Positions 31,082-43,754 of a stretch of 64,000 bases of DNA are shown here, piece by piece. Within the stretch, counting starts at the first letter, position 1. Each line of letters starts with the position of its first letter. A program made the translations under genes and the position numbers. This stretch comes from Roridomyces roridus (Eukaryota; Basidiomycota; Agaricomycetes; Agaricales; Mycenaceae), in the NCBI GenBank assembly GCA_029378245.1, contig JARKIF010000020.1, forward strand, positions 1,098,844 to 1,162,843, read 5' to 3'. The notes beneath the pieces are model-generated. The model had not been told where the DNA came from, made no database searches, and saw only the letters and a program-made list of their open reading frames with translations.

Positions 31082-33210
31082 TCATAGCCACGCACCCGGC
31101 ATCTGCGGCTCGTCCTCCTCGTCTGGTGCTTCCTGTCCGATGATTGTTGCCCAGCTCTGCAATTGTCCGGTCATCAATGGGCCAGTGAAACTCGAAAGAC
31201 GAGGAACTCACCTCCTGTGTCGTCGATTCACGGTCCCAGAGAGGATATCCGAGTTCAATGGCGGCGTCTTGTGTGTCAGGATTGTAGCCCTTGGCAGCAA
31301 GTATGGAGCGGAGCAAGCTGGAATTTCTTTTGTGAAAAGAAACTGCCCTAGCGGCGAAAGTGAAGCTGAGACTGGGCAAACCAAGACTGTCCACCATGTC
31401 GCGCGTCAATCACGACCATCTTTATCAAAAGCCCAGTAATATTCCTGGACACCCCGTGGGAATACGACCTCAAGGTGACCGCTGGTTTGATAACGCATGG
31501 TGGGTCGGGATAGCAGCAGGTATATCTTCCCCGCCGGTGGTTTCGCCATGAAGGACTCGTAATGCGCGTCGCACCGCGTGGATACAGTGGTGGTTAATGT
31601 CGACCACGACGAATTGCTCTGAAAGTTCTTGCGGATATGAGGCTCTTGCGCTAGCCACCATCTTTCCACCATGTCGGCGTCGCCAGGGTGCAATCCAACC
31701 TACATCATGATCGGAAAGGAATCTGCGTTGTATTCGATTCTGCGTGCCATATGAGCGGCATTAACGGGAAGTAACTACAGGCATACGATGTCCAGCCGTG
31801 CGCTTGAGGAATGGTGGAACCGTGCGCTTGATACATGTTGATGAAAAGAATGGACTGCCAATCCTGCCAAACAAAGCGAGGCCTGGTCGGGAAGCTGTTG
31901 GGAAAAGGATAGAGCGGGGTGCGACCGGAAAACAGCGCGAGGGACGGTAGAATGATCCCTCCTTCTTTTCTGAACCATTCGAAAGAGTCATAAAAGTGGG
32001 GATGGAGAAAGAACGTGCTGAGAACCTCGTCGAATGTTAGTTTCTGTGCGATGTTGTTGCCCAGATTAGGATCCGCAAGATTGAACCTGACCGCTGGGAG
32101 CGAAGCTCCTCTAGCTTGAAGGGAGTAAAATGATTCATTCCCGTTCCCGATGTCGAAGCACAATTGCCCGGTCGAAAGTCGAATCCAAATTGATCCCGAC
32201 AATTTCCTAAGTGATATTGCGGCTGTCCTGGAGAGATACTCGACTGCTGTCTGCGACGGGCTCAACACGGGTCACATGTTTGAAATGCAGAGTACCTACG
32301 TGGTATTGCTCTACCTGGAGATCCGTCACGAGTGAGCAACATCTTGATTTTATCCATTGAGACGTCGGAAAGCACAACTTACCACCGCCAAACGAAGGTA
32401 GTCGGAAGCCAAGACTGAGTGAGAATGCATCTCGTAGACCTGGTCTATTTTCGCCATCTCTGGTAAATGGTGGATTAGACCAGAACGAATGAACAGAGGG
32501 CTCACGCACCGTCATGATATACGAGCGCATTCAGACTCGTTGAGCAATGGACCCCAAACAGTTGCGCGAATAACGGATGGCTATAGTTGTACGGCCGGAC
32601 GGTAAGACGCATCGTTCGGTGGGATCGGCGGCTTACCGAAACTGTTGAGCACTCAGAACTCGGTCCTTCACCTAACATTACTTCGTGAGTTAATTTATCG
32701 GGGCAAGAGACAATCTCACCTCTTGAAATACGGAACCCGAATCGTAAACCACCGCCGTCATCGGGGCTTGATTGCAAATATGCGTGCGCGATGCACCCTG
32801 ACGACGTGGGACCGCCGCTGTACAACGCCTCGTACCCGGGAAGAAGGGTCATCGGCGTCCACCGAAACTTCCTCCTTGTGTATCTCCTCATCGAGAATGA
32901 GATCAGCGAGTTTCACCGCATGGAAGTCGGCTGTCCAGGCTGGAGTCGGTCTGAGGGAGAGAGACATCAAGAGCCACGCACTATAGAGGGAACGAGGAGC
33001 CTACGGTTCTCTGCTAGTATTGAATGACGCTCGGCCGATATGGTAGGTCTTGAGAGTGACTTTGGGGCCTTTCCCAGCTCCCCCAGCTCCACCTCGATTG
33101 CTTCCTCGTGCCCCGGGGCCGCCGCGACCGCCTACAAGCAGATCAGTACAGTGTCCAAGATCTTGCGCAAAAGCATTCGCACCGTTGATGATGATACTCG
33201 TACTGGACAT
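31082..33210 (-). CDS. Unrecognised multi-exon protein, fuller copy of the inverted pair
   Basis: Exons in order carry MSSTSIIINGA with a glycine-rich stretch, AVKLADLILDEEIHKEE with DDPSSRVRG, LTVRPYNYSHPLFAQLFGV, GSIWIRLSTGQLCFDIGNGN, TFDEVLSTFFLHPHFYDSFEWFRKEGG, FVWQDWQSILFINMYQ, and KGYNPDTQDAAIELGYP. The last exon ends APDEEDEPQMPGAWL-stop after a clear 50-base intron. Introns are 45-60 bases. I recognise no domain. The 5' two thirds (33310-32040) is repeated inverted at 205-1480. The frame is open enough to suggest a functional gene, but not every splice site could be fixed by eye. Confidence 0.6.
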
Positions 33211-33693
33211 GGCCGACTCGACGTCGATGGGGAGAGGAGTCGCGTCGTCCTCGTGGTACTGGACAGAGTGTGTGAGAGTCACAGCCCAACATAGCCTCGG
33301 AAGGAAGTCCGAGTTATAATTACTGCAGCGTTCTGGCTGTCGCGGCGACCCGGCGAACAGCGACTCGTCGATGCTGCCCGCAGGCGAAAGAGGTCCAGCC
33401 GGCTTGCGGGAATAAGAATTGCTGCGCAGTGAGAAGCATTCGCGATCGAGTCTTGACTCGATGATTGGTCAAAATTCGGAAGTGCCTCGTGCCCAAGGTT
33501 GACCAACGAGGATGAGATATCGCGTCAGCGACGAGGCATTCCCGCTGCACTCCTGCGCGCGCATCAAGAACTAGCTGATTTCGGGCTACAAGAAAACGAA
33601 TACAAGTGAGTAATGCTGAGGGACACCAAGACAAATGCGATTGCAAGAAATGCAAGAAAGCTCATCCCCACCCGCCCACTCAAGGCGGGATAC

Positions 33694-35061
33694 TCATACC
33701 TCTTCCTCAAGCTCGTCAATCTCTTCCTCGTCATCCAGCCTAGCCTTCTTCGCCGTCTCTCCCTCGCCGTCGAGTTTCTCGTCCCCGTCTCCCTCCCCTC
33801 GCCGATCCAGATCGTCTGCATCATCCTCACGCAGACGTTTCCTCCCACTCGCATTGCCAATTTCAATCCGCGCGCCGTCAGACTCCCCACTCCGATCGCC
33901 AGACTCTCCACGCACATCCTCACCCTCTGCCGCACGCAAATTCGAATTCGAATCCACCACCCTCTCCGACGGGGCCCATGCCACAGTACCTGGGGCTTGC
34001 GCACGCACATGTGCTCCGTCGTCACCGTTGACGCCATTCGCATGCCCGTTCGTCGACGCCGAGTGCGGTTCAGACATCCCGGCCTCGTGCCCGTGCCCGT
34101 TTTGAGTAGAATGGGAATTGTGATTGGAATGTTGTTGGTACGCAGCGAGGGGGTGAGATGGGAGGCCGTAGTTGTATTGGGTGCCGTTCTGGGGTGTGTG
34201 GGCATGGGCAGGAGAGGGAGCGGATGACGCCGGGGCAGGGGATGAGGGATGAGGATGAGCGGAGGCTTGATCGCTGGGCTCCTTCTGCGCGCACCGTTAG
34301 TGAGTTGACGCGGACGAGGGAAGGAAGGAGAGACAAGGATAGTAACAACTCACCGTTGTACCTCCACGCGATTTTTGCGAAGGCAACTGGTCCGGTCTGG
34401 AACGCTGGTGCGTGCGTTCGTATAAACCACATTTGTTACATAGCTAGCATGCCATTCAGCGTCCACGCAGCAAATCGAGAGCATCAACACGTACCACTTT
34501 CCCCGGACTGATGTTGGAGCGCCGCCACGTACTCGTTTCTATCGTCCGGCAATTGAAGCATTTGCGGCGCACGGTATCAGAGAGTTTCGTCGCCACGTCG
34601 TCCGTGAAAGTGATCACTCTTGGAGGACCTGGAGGAGGTGCTGTTGCTGCGAGATGAGGGGTGGAATGGGGAACAGACGAAGACGCGTGGGTCGTAGTAG
34701 TGCTGGGCGACGCGCTCGGAGGAAGACTGTGATTGTAGTATCCGAAAGGAGGAGGCGGGAGAGGGTAGCCGTAAGCCATGGGTGGAGGGCCGTAGCGCTC
34801 GTCGTGGTGGTACGAATGGCCATTGGCTGGAGGCGCGTACATGTAGCCTCCCGGGGCAAATGCACGTGGGTCGTAGGCGTAGGGTGAGCCGTGTGGATGG
34901 ATGGCGTGCGATGTAGAGGCAGGAGGCACGGGCGAGGGCCGTGTGGAGCTGTGTGAGGACGGAACTGGAGGCGTCGAGACCGCGTTGGGCGGTGGCGAGG
35001 CCGGGTGGCGCTCGTACGACGAGCGAGCGTGCTGGGACTCGGGCTGGGGCGTCGTGGACAT
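33694..35061 (-). CDS. GATA-type zinc-finger transcription factor
   Basis: Three exons (35061-34495, 34443-34354, 34284-33694) give 415 residues. The N-terminal half is proline, serine and tyrosine rich. The GATA finger is CFNCRTIETSTWRRS followed by NISPGK and, across a 51-base intron, VLCNKCGLYERTH, giving C-x2-C and C-x2-C with the WRR core that contacts GATA sites. The C-terminal half is acidic and ends EEEIDELEEEV, with a basic patch SGRKRLRED. One finger of this spacing is typical of fungal GATA regulators, for example of nitrogen, iron or light responses; the target pathway is not evident. A TATA-like TTTATAA lies about 130 bases upstream. The promoter is duplicated at 1947-2061. Confidence 0.9.
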
Positions 35062-35128
35062 GGATGGACGCGATAAGGAGGGCTGCCTCGTCCTTTTGAC
35101 GGTGGTGAGCTCGGGGGCTGGTGGAACA

Positions 35129-35247
35129 GTGATGGGTGATAGCAACGAGAAAGGAGGGAGTGATGGTGAAAAAAAAGCGGGACAGCTTATAAATGCCGGC
35201 TCGGACCACTGATTCGCTTATCAATTTGATTGATCGACCTCCACGTG
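35129..35247 (-). promoter_or_regulatory. Promoter and leader of the GATA gene
   Basis: On the minus strand a TATA-like TTTATAA (35194-35188) is followed by a T-rich then CT-rich leader ending about 70 bases before the ATG at 35061. The same 115 bases occur as an orphan copy at 1947-2061. Confidence 0.55.
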
Positions 35248-35922
35248 CTTCTCCCTGTTTGGACTCCAAGAGTTGAATTCACCATCGACCGTGGAATGTA
35301 GTTGCATTATCGCCCGAGCCTTGAGAATGTGTCTTTATTGGGAGCCAAAGATACACAGGAGGACAATTCGATCGGCAATAAGATCCAGGACTCATGCGGC
35401 TCGGGCTCAGTATGTTCGGATTCCGCGTGGGAGGGAGAGGGCTGATGAGGGGTCGCAACAAAGAGGACATGAGACACCGGCATTGACCCAATAGCAAGTA
35501 TCCACGGCGACATTCCACGCGCTCGCCGGAAGCTCTCAATCAATCCCTGACCATCCTCTGTGGAGAGTCTGGAGACTTTTTCCCTGTGTCGAGATGGGCA
35601 GTTGGGAGTGTGCAATGTATCAGAAGCTGCGAAGCACTGTCAAGCCACTTTGTTGGATCGTTTCTTGCTGATTGCACTGGGCTTAAATACAATACGCCGT
35701 GCGGTGCCCCCGGGCCGTGCGTACCGTATCTCTTGGAGGCTGGCAGGTTGAATCCCAGTATTTCTTTAAGAGTTGTGAAAACTTTATATAATCTCATTGT
35801 TCCACTGTCTATCTCGCACACCCGGGAAATATCAGCCGTTAGTTTCGATCCGAACAAGACTCATCAGTCACCTCGGACGAGCTCGAGGTATCCGAGGCGG
35901 CACATGCTCCGGGGAGCATCCT
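35248..35922. other. Stretch without a confident gene
   Basis: This lies between the divergent upstream side of the GATA gene and the 3' end of the NACHT gene. I see only short frames. Confidence 0.4.
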
Positions 35923-38575
35923 CTAGCGGATGTGTTCGGCCATGAACCCTTGACTCGCCTTGAAGTAGCCCCTCCAGCGATCGATTAATTCGCTCGGACA
36001 GACCTCATATTCCTACAGTGGTCGTCAGCGTGCGACAATCACATACTCAAACTGCCTGAACAACCTGCAGCCCATGCAGAATTTTGCAAAAGTCCTCGGG
36101 GTTCAAGGGACGGTCCGCATTGGCGCAAGTAGCCGTGGGAGGAACTAATTCGCCGAGTTTGCTGAAAACCTCTGCGTCGGAGAGTAGGCTTGAGATGAGA
36201 CCACCCCATTGGCGATCCATCCCGATGTAGTCTCTACCACGGCAAAGTTAGGAAATTGGATCGACTGGATTGACGACGCACAAGATCCTTGCATGCAGTT
36301 CACCGCTGCCAATGCTTCTCAAGAGTCGAAGGCAGCCAAGAGCGACGTCCTTGGCGGCCTCAGCCGACTGCCAGTGAATCGCCGAGTACAGAAGCAGCGG
36401 GTCGCCCGTTTCGTCCATCTCTGCGAGGGGACGTAATTCCCGCACTGAGGGCAGGATATCGTCCCAACATAGGTCGAGGAGAACACGAGTCTTGTATAGC
36501 AATTCAGAGCTACTGTCGGAATATCCACTGATCACGTTGGCGACCCGCAAGATCTGCGCTAATTGTGGGTTTCGTAGAAGTAGGTCATGGAGAGCTGATT
36601 GAGCTGCTTCGGAATGCGGGCGGCGGATGAAATCCAACAAGGGAAAATCGTCTACCCATTCAATGCACTCCCAGAGGTCGATAAGGGCCATTGGTACGCC
36701 AGAGACAATCTGCATCGACATGCTTCAATTTTGAGACGGAGGGAGATTTTCAGAACTGACTTTCATCCACGAAATCAGCCGGTTCGTCTGCGAAAAGGTG
36801 TACCAGGGTTGCTTGTAGAAAAAAAAGTCGAGGTTGACATCTCGGATGAAAGGCAGGAGCTTCGCAGCGCTGATAAGGCGTGGTTCAATCGACATGATAA
36901 AGTCAATCCAAGACTCGGCGAGTATCCTGGACAGATCCTTCTTGTCATCAATTCCCTTGTACGCGGCCTCTGAAACTTACCGAGCAACATGATCGTGGCC
37001 TGGCAATTGCCTGCAGGTCATTACCTTCAACATAGCGCGCGCCAAATCGATTCTGCGCTCAACGCTACCGGCACAGAATGACCCCGACCTCGTCTCGTTC
37101 TCCAGAAAATCCAGGAACGACGCGTGGATGGCCCCCAAAGCATACTCCTGACCGCCAATGACCAGCACCGAGTGCAATTTGCGTAAGATGAGTCGCACAT
37201 CGCCAACCTTGTAGTCAAGGAGCTGCTCGATGTGGCGTGGCGACAAATGCCACCGCGCAATGATAACGGAGAGGATCGCGAGAAGCTGTGGGCGGAACCT
37301 CATAGGAACCTGTGCGAGGATTTGGATGTATAGTTTATCGAGACTGCCGAACGGGTAGTCCTCGGAATCCGGAGTCGGGTTTAACAGAATCTGAAGTTGT
37401 TCGGTGGGCCTGAACTGCTTGTCATCGATGAATTTGATGACAGTGGCCGCGTAGATGAAGTATCCGGACGAATGATTGACCAAGGTCTGAATTATATCGG
37501 AAGAGGGCCAAGGAAGGGGAACGTCTGCCATGGTTTCGTGGTGTTCGCTATGAATTCGAGAAAACTCCTCCAGGAGAAAATTCTTGACATCCTTGAATGA
37601 CTGTTCGATGTTTACTGACTGCAGGCCATGGAACGAAGGGTCCTCGAATATTTCGCGGATTTCCGGCTCAGGCCGACTAGCGATGATCATTTGGACGGGT
37701 AGGGGGTTCTCGCAAAAAATGTGCTGGATAGAGCGTAGTATCTCTTGCTGAGCCGCCGAGCCTTCGCACTCGTCGAGTCCATCAATGAGGAGAATACAAG
37801 GTGAACCAGTGACCCGGACGCAGGGTTCGACGATTAGCTCCCCCAGTTGGGAAGCAATAGAAGTGGCTACAAGCACGGGTTTCTTTCTTGCCTGCTCCAA
37901 GATCAGTGCCTTGGCTGCAGGGAAGAAGAGAGCCAGCTGGTACGCGAGTGTGACGAATAATACTCTCGCGTTGCCTCGAGTCGGATGGCCTCGCTTGAAA
38001 AAGAAAGTTCCTCCGAGCTTGCCAGCCTCCTCCAGCTGCTGAGAGAGTGTTTGCATGATTGCAGATTTGCCGGCTCCTGCAGGACCGTGGAGCCAGACCA
38101 CGCGAGTCTCTGGGTACCGCAACCGGTCTCGTAACTTGTCCAGGAGCTCGATGCGAGTTTCCGGATGGCATCGCGGCTGAGGGAAGCTTTCGGCGGAGTT
38201 GTACAAGGCTTCCAACGCAGCGTGTCGGTGTAGGGTGTCTAGACCTTGGGTGGACCAAGATTAGTTTCTCACGCTAAACATTCGGATGGCATACCCGTAT
38301 CTCTGCCATTCGCGTTTGGAATTAGGATATTCATGGGAGCAATATCTACAGCGGTCATCAAAAGCTTCGGAAATCTGACAGAACTACTGACTTTGGACCC
38401 TGCCACCGCCTCCCAGAGTTGGGGCTTCTGAGGACCTCTCATCCGTCCCAAGCTCTAGGGTGGCACTGGAGGCTGGCATCAAGAGCTGCTGCTCGGTTCC
38501 GACGAGATTCAAGTCCCCCGAGACGTTGTAGAAGCTTCCATCACTGATTTGCAGGCCGTTGCAGTTGTAGAACAT
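35923..38575 (-). CDS. NACHT-domain NLR-like STAND NTPase
   Basis: Exon 1 starts MFYNCNGLQISDGSFYNVSG, then a serine/glycine linker. Two short introns lead to the NACHT exon (to 36977). That exon has the Walker A motif GPAGAGKSAIMQTL, a Walker B motif ILLIDGLDEC, a sensor-like MIIASRPEPEIRE, and a winged-helix-like region after LYIQILAQVP. The C-terminal exons (DLNPDFFF-like VNLDFFFYKQPWY, then helical segments to the stop at 35923) form an alpha-helical tail rather than WD40 or ankyrin repeats. STAND NTPases work as ligand-triggered switches, and in fungi many control non-self recognition and cell death. The short N-terminal glycine-rich motif is discussed in the findings. Confidence 0.88.
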
Positions 38576-38877
38576 GGAAAGAGGAAAGAGGAAACTGAGT
38601 CGGATAGCACAAGGTATATGTCGATGAGGGTGGAGTGCAAGAGGACGTGGACGTGGCACACAGCTTTTAAATTTGTCGGGTGTGTCGAGGACACGTGGCA
38701 CACAGCTTCAGGTACCGTTTTTCTGCATGCGCGCTGGCATTGCTTTGTGGGCGAAGGCAAAGGCGGAAGTACTTGGCTTATAGACTCATTTGCTAATCAT
38801 GCGTCGCCAACCGTGCACCGTGTTCAACTTGACCAAAGCTGCCAAAGCACAATTTAGCCACCCCCAACCCATGGAAA

Positions 38878-39296
38878 TCATACAAATTGGTGATGCCCGA
38901 GCAGGTACTGAGGATAGAGTGGATATCCCTTGCGCGCGTCCACGGACGACGAGAATACATATTTGCCAGCGAGAAAGAGATCCTTCACAGAGTGAGCGAA
39001 GAAATCCGGCGGTTTGGTCGTCAGTGGGTGCACGGCCCATATGAATCTGGGCAATCCATCCATCATCACCTGGGACTCGGAGACAACATGGTACATCAAA
39101 GGCTCCACCCCATGAGGAATTGGCATCAGGAAAACCTGGCACAAAACCATTTACCAGGCTCGCACGCGATGTGCCACCAACATGAGATTTGGGATCCGGC
39201 AGGGACGTGACAGAGGGCTGCGATTTCGAGGATTCCGCGTTCAAGCTCGGGCGGCAGTACAGTGGATCGGAAGGTTGAGATTCCGTGGCTGGCCAT
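38878..39296 (-). pseudogene. 5' half of a broken F-box-like paralogue
   Basis: On the minus strand, MASHGISTFRSTVLPPELERGILEIAALC is followed after an intron by VEPLMYHVVSES and TTKPPDFFAHSVKDLFLAGKYV. These align with exon 1 and the start of exon 2 of the gene at 28327. The sequence then ends. The matching 3' part lies 0.3-0.8 kb away on the opposite strand. As at 28 kb, the base pair before the second exon is GG instead of AG. Confidence 0.65.
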
Positions 39297-39619
39297 CTTC
39301 TGAGGCCATCGGTGAGGATGATGGTGGAAGAGGACAAGGAAGGCTGATCCCGTATCAGTTTGATCACGGGTTACAGGCTCGCGGGCCGGACCCGCCGGCG
39401 CGCAAACTTGAACCCGCAAACTTACCGAACTCGCTACGACATGCCGCTGAGGTAGAATTGAGACGTGCTGAGAAGCGGTCTGTTGGTTTCATCATCACTC
39501 AGTGTCATCGAACCCTAGTAAGGCCACGGTGTTAAGTACATAGCTTCACTTAATTCTCTCCAGCGAATTGCGGTTGAGCTACGCCATCAGTTCCAGATTC
39601 GTTCCGACGTCACTTTTTC

Positions 39620-40058
39620 CGCTCCCGCTTGCCGCAATGTAAGAGCTCGAGATCCTCGATTGGATGCCTGTGACTACTCTGGCGGTTATCACAGCTCCCC
39701 CGTCTTACGCACTTTGCGTTCAGCCATGACGAGTTGACTACCGTGCTCGCCTCCGCAGTGCTCCCAGCATGCCGCACCATCGGATCTATCGTGTTCGTCG
39801 GGAACCAGGGAGGAACCCGACATTAGAAGATGGGACACCGTTGTTGAACGACAAACGGTTCGTCCCAATCCTGCAGAGCAGTTGTGGGCTCGATCGGCAA
39901 CGCGGGGCAACTGGATTATTGGCAGATGGCTTTGTTCGGGCCCGTCAGGCAGGAAAAGTCCCAAGTGAGTTTGTTGTGCTATGCAGATGCCCTTTCGTCT
40001 CCAACTTTCCCCAGACATGACGTCCTTCATTTCGGACGAGGACTTGTCATGGTGCTGA
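39620..40058 (+). pseudogene. 3' half of the broken F-box-like paralogue
   Basis: On the plus strand the frame GTPLLNDKRFVPILQSS and the following ADGFVRARQAGKV match FLDDERFVLIHQS and the following ADAFIRARRAGRVG of the gene at 28327. After a short intron the ending MTSFISDEDLSWC-stop matches ITSFISDEDISWF. Frames change within the stretch, so it is degraded. Together with 38878-39296 it shows one gene split by an inversion. Confidence 0.6.
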
Positions 40059-40388
40059 GTTTACTTCCCGAATATGAATCATTTCCATTTCATTCAAACG
40101 GGCGGACGTGTGACGCCTCAGCTCTGTCTTCTCCATGTTACTGTTCGCCACGGCTGCTAAGCAGGATAGTTCTCATCGTTTGCCTTGCTGAAAGTCACAA
40201 GGCCTTGTGTGCGGACTCTTTTGATGATAAGACACCAGCGATGCTATCATATGGAATTTATACCTGAGTGTCTGAACGGAAGCGGGCAAGATATTGAATG
40301 CGACATCAACAAACATCGGGATTCTAAAAAAACTATCCACAAGCCTAGTCATGCCGGCATCAACAGTTCCACCTTCGTCCAATCCCGC

Positions 40389-42957
40389 TCATCTGCCGGC
40401 CCATTCAAATCCAAATCTCTGTGCAACAGAACTAAGGACGAACGGAATTTGGACAGATGACACGTACTTGGCCTCAACATGCATCTTCACAGAACCCTCG
40501 GCGAAAAGCCTGACGACCTCGGGGGGTGCAAGCGCACAATGGTTGCAACGATATACCGGCGGACGCTTGCCAGCTTCCCTCAGGCAGGCACGCTTGAAAG
40601 GATTCTCCCACCGGTAATCTATGGGCTGGTTATAAGACATCTTGAAGCTTGGTCTGGCACGATAGATGGATGAAATGGCAGTTGAACACAAGGATATGGA
40701 CGTACTTGTCATCTCATCCTCGCTTAAAAAAGCATATGTCCAAGTGGGAACCGACTCTTCTATCCTCTCGCGCCTCAGCACGTCCATCGTGGCCAGTGGG
40801 GAAGAAGCGACCAGGAAGGAGTGATATGAGAACCTGGATGGGCATCGTTACTCTGAACATCGTGCTCAATCTGGGGTAGACGTAGAGGGTATGAGGATAT
40901 CAATGCAGACGAAAAAAGTCGCAGACTCACACACTCGCGCCACGGCAACGCCCTCCGCCCAAAACCATGAATAGGACACCCTCCGCACACGAACCTCGCT
41001 CCGGTATCATCCATCTCCGCCGCGGTCACGGTCTCGAGTTCCGACATCCCGAGAAGACCCATAAGCAGCCATACCGTTGCCCTCCCCCGTTCGGAAAGCA
41101 CTACCTTGTGGGTTTCCCAATCGGAGTCGTCGTAGAAGTCGCACAAATGGCCCCGTGCGCGCGTCCAACCGATCACGACGGCGGAAGGCGGCGACCCCTG
41201 GACCTCTGGAGGGAACTCGAAGATGCTTATAGCACTGTTCAATAACTCGACCTAATCGTATTGTACGGGGCCACGATCTGCAACTGTAGTGGGCAGCAGG
41301 GCTGCGAGGTACTCGTACTGGGTGGTGACCCAACTGTTGAGAAACGACCGCGCATCGCTGAGTACTCCACCAAGGCGTGGATCGTCCGGCGCCAGCTCGT
41401 CGTCGGAGGGGTCCCTGGTAAGCGAGCGAAGCGAAGGGAGTTCAAAGATCTTGCCCGGGAAGGGATGAAAGACATTAACGAAGCCGGGTACGGGCGCACC
41501 AAGGGCAGAGAAGAGTGTTTGCTCGATCACCGTGAAGCGTTGGCTGTGCAGGCGCTGCAGATGAATTCTGCGAAGCAAGGCTCGCGCACGGGGGAGGTGG
41601 CACACGAGATATGGACGCAATCGTCTCCAAACTGGATCTTCATGTGAGTCGCTGATCTACACCGTTAGACTGCACGTACGTTTGTGGCTCAAAGCGCGTA
41701 TCATGCGCAAATGCGGTACGTGTGCCGTGTAGGACCCGCTGGCTTCCTGAATTTCGGCATCGGCCCAGCCCTCTCGCCGAAGTCGCTGTCTGATCCTTGA
41801 AAGACGTCGGTCCCCGGTTTGCTGCAAACTGCGCCACTCACCAAGTCAAAATCTTCCTACGATCCTCCTCCCGAGATTCCATCTTCTCTAGAAGATCACT
41901 GGCCCAAGAAGCGCAGTTGCTCGCCGCCTACTGACGATCAATACGTATCTTTATCCCAACCCAGTAGAGCAAGCGCACCGAGTTTATATCAGCGACGATC
42001 GCACGACGGGATTTCTTGAATTCGACCAAGGCCGGCTCCTCGTTCTCCGCCTGAAGCCTCTCGTAGATATCGAGTGTCGCTTTGCCCTCGGCGGGATCAA
42101 ACCTGGGAAAGTATCCCTTGCCCATAGTCCTGTCCCTTGCTTGCAGGAGAGTCAACAGAAGAGGAATTTCGATGGTCGATGGACATACCTTGACGAAATG
42201 TCCGCGGAATGAGCTCGTAGATGTCATGGTCGTACGCGTAGCCCGGGAGCTGTTCGTCCAACCTAGCCCAGTGTGATATGATGAGCTACGAAACAAAAAT
42301 TGAGCAGAGCACTCACTTGTATAGACAGGAGGTACAGAGCCGTCGCCACAGGGTGTAATCGGGCAAACAATGCGGCATGCCACAATCCTGGGGAAACGAC
42401 GTCGCCCGGAAGATGGAATGAATGTGGATACGTACGTCACAGATGTTGGGTCCATAGATGAGTCTGGCCCAGATGCGAGCAGAGGAAATCGATGTCGGAG
42501 GCGCGGGGAGCCCAGTATCCCCGCCAAAAGCATCACGCCAGATGCACTCGGCGGTGGGCGAGTGCAAAAGTTCTCGAAAGTCGCGGGACGTGCGCGAGAC
42601 ATGGATGAGGTCGAGTGGATGCAGGTGACCGAGTACCTGGGCATTCAATGACAAGGAAATGATGGTGGGTGGTATCAACGCACCTGGAGTATTACGTCGA
42701 AAGGCATGCGAGGAAAGATGCTCAGGTCCTGCCGATCTACGCTCTTCGGTCGGCGGAGCGAATTCCATGTGTCGAGGGTCACATAGTTCACTGTCCAGAG
42801 GTCAGCGTGTAATGATATTGTCCAAATTACCGTGGAACCCACAGATGTCGAAGTTTCGGGGAGGGAATGGGCGTCCGCTGTTGCATTCATCAAAAGAGTC
42901 GGCGGCGCTGAAGGGTAGAGCTTCAGCTCCAGGATGCTCGGTGTGAATCATAGACAT
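40389..42957 (-). CDS. F-box protein with C-terminal zinc-finger-like motif
   Basis: A multi-exon gene starting near MIHTEHPGAEALPFSAADSFDECNS. An F-box-like segment follows (LSLNAQVLGHLHPLDLIHVSRTSRDFRELL, then CIWRDAF), as expected for binding Skp1 in an SCF ubiquitin ligase. Middle exons are helical (41620-41240, with LPSLRSLTRDPSDDELAPDD; and 41242-40970). The last part shows YRCNHC with VKMHVEAK, a C2H2-like motif common at the end of basidiomycete F-box proteins. The final junction may use an intron after HVEAK that leads to RFGFEWAGR-stop. Some exon joins, especially near 41640-42000 and 40650-40780, are uncertain, so parts may be degenerate. Confidence 0.65.
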
Positions 42958-43754
42958 GGTGGTTTAGGAGAGGAACGCAGCGGCTGACGCATTTAAATAG
43001 TCCCCGACCGAGTCACGATCGTCCGCACAGCACCGATCGGGAAGGGCATGCCAAAGTTTTGGAGAATGTGGGGAGGGGGATGGCGGAATCCATAGCAGCG
43101 CAGGGATTTTATCGATTGAACGGACAGAATTGCGTATCGGACTTTGAGTAGGCATGGTGGTGGTACGGAAGCAAAGACGGTTGATGAGTTGGGGACTATT
43201 TGGCAATCAGGATCCGCGGGCAACAACAAAGAAACACAAGTCAACAGCGCTCGGCTCTCTGACTCGGTTCTGGCTCTCATCCAACTCTCATCACCTCTCA
43301 GAGATCCTTTTAGAGCTGCTCGAGGCCCTCGGCTGTCTCAGACTTTCACGATAAGTATCTTCCTCTTTCGATCGACTACTGTAGATTCGTAGTGTATTGG
43401 GAGCCAACCTCGAAGGGCAAGACGCGCGCAGTGGGACTCGAGAACATACCCACTTTTCTGTGCCCGTGCGTGCCGTCCGTGCACGCGCATACTCGTTTTC
43501 CGTCTCTCCGATGCCGGGGAGGCTGACGCGGAGTTGCGCGCTATTCAGCGCGAGGCTTTGAAGACGGCCACGAAGAGTAATGAGAATCATATGTTGCGAA
43601 GAAGTAGATTGGGGTTTTGGACTGGCGTAGCATACCTGTGGATAAATTTGGATTGAGAGTTGAGGGTCCGAAGCGGGGGGAAATCAACACAGGAGATGGA
43701 ATCGAAGCATATGAATTAGGTGCTCCATCTCGAGTCTGGAACTACGTCTGAAAT
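42958..43754. other. Stretch without a confident gene
   Basis: Upstream region of the F-box gene and downstream region of the HEAT/ARM gene. No supported frame is seen. Confidence 0.4.
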
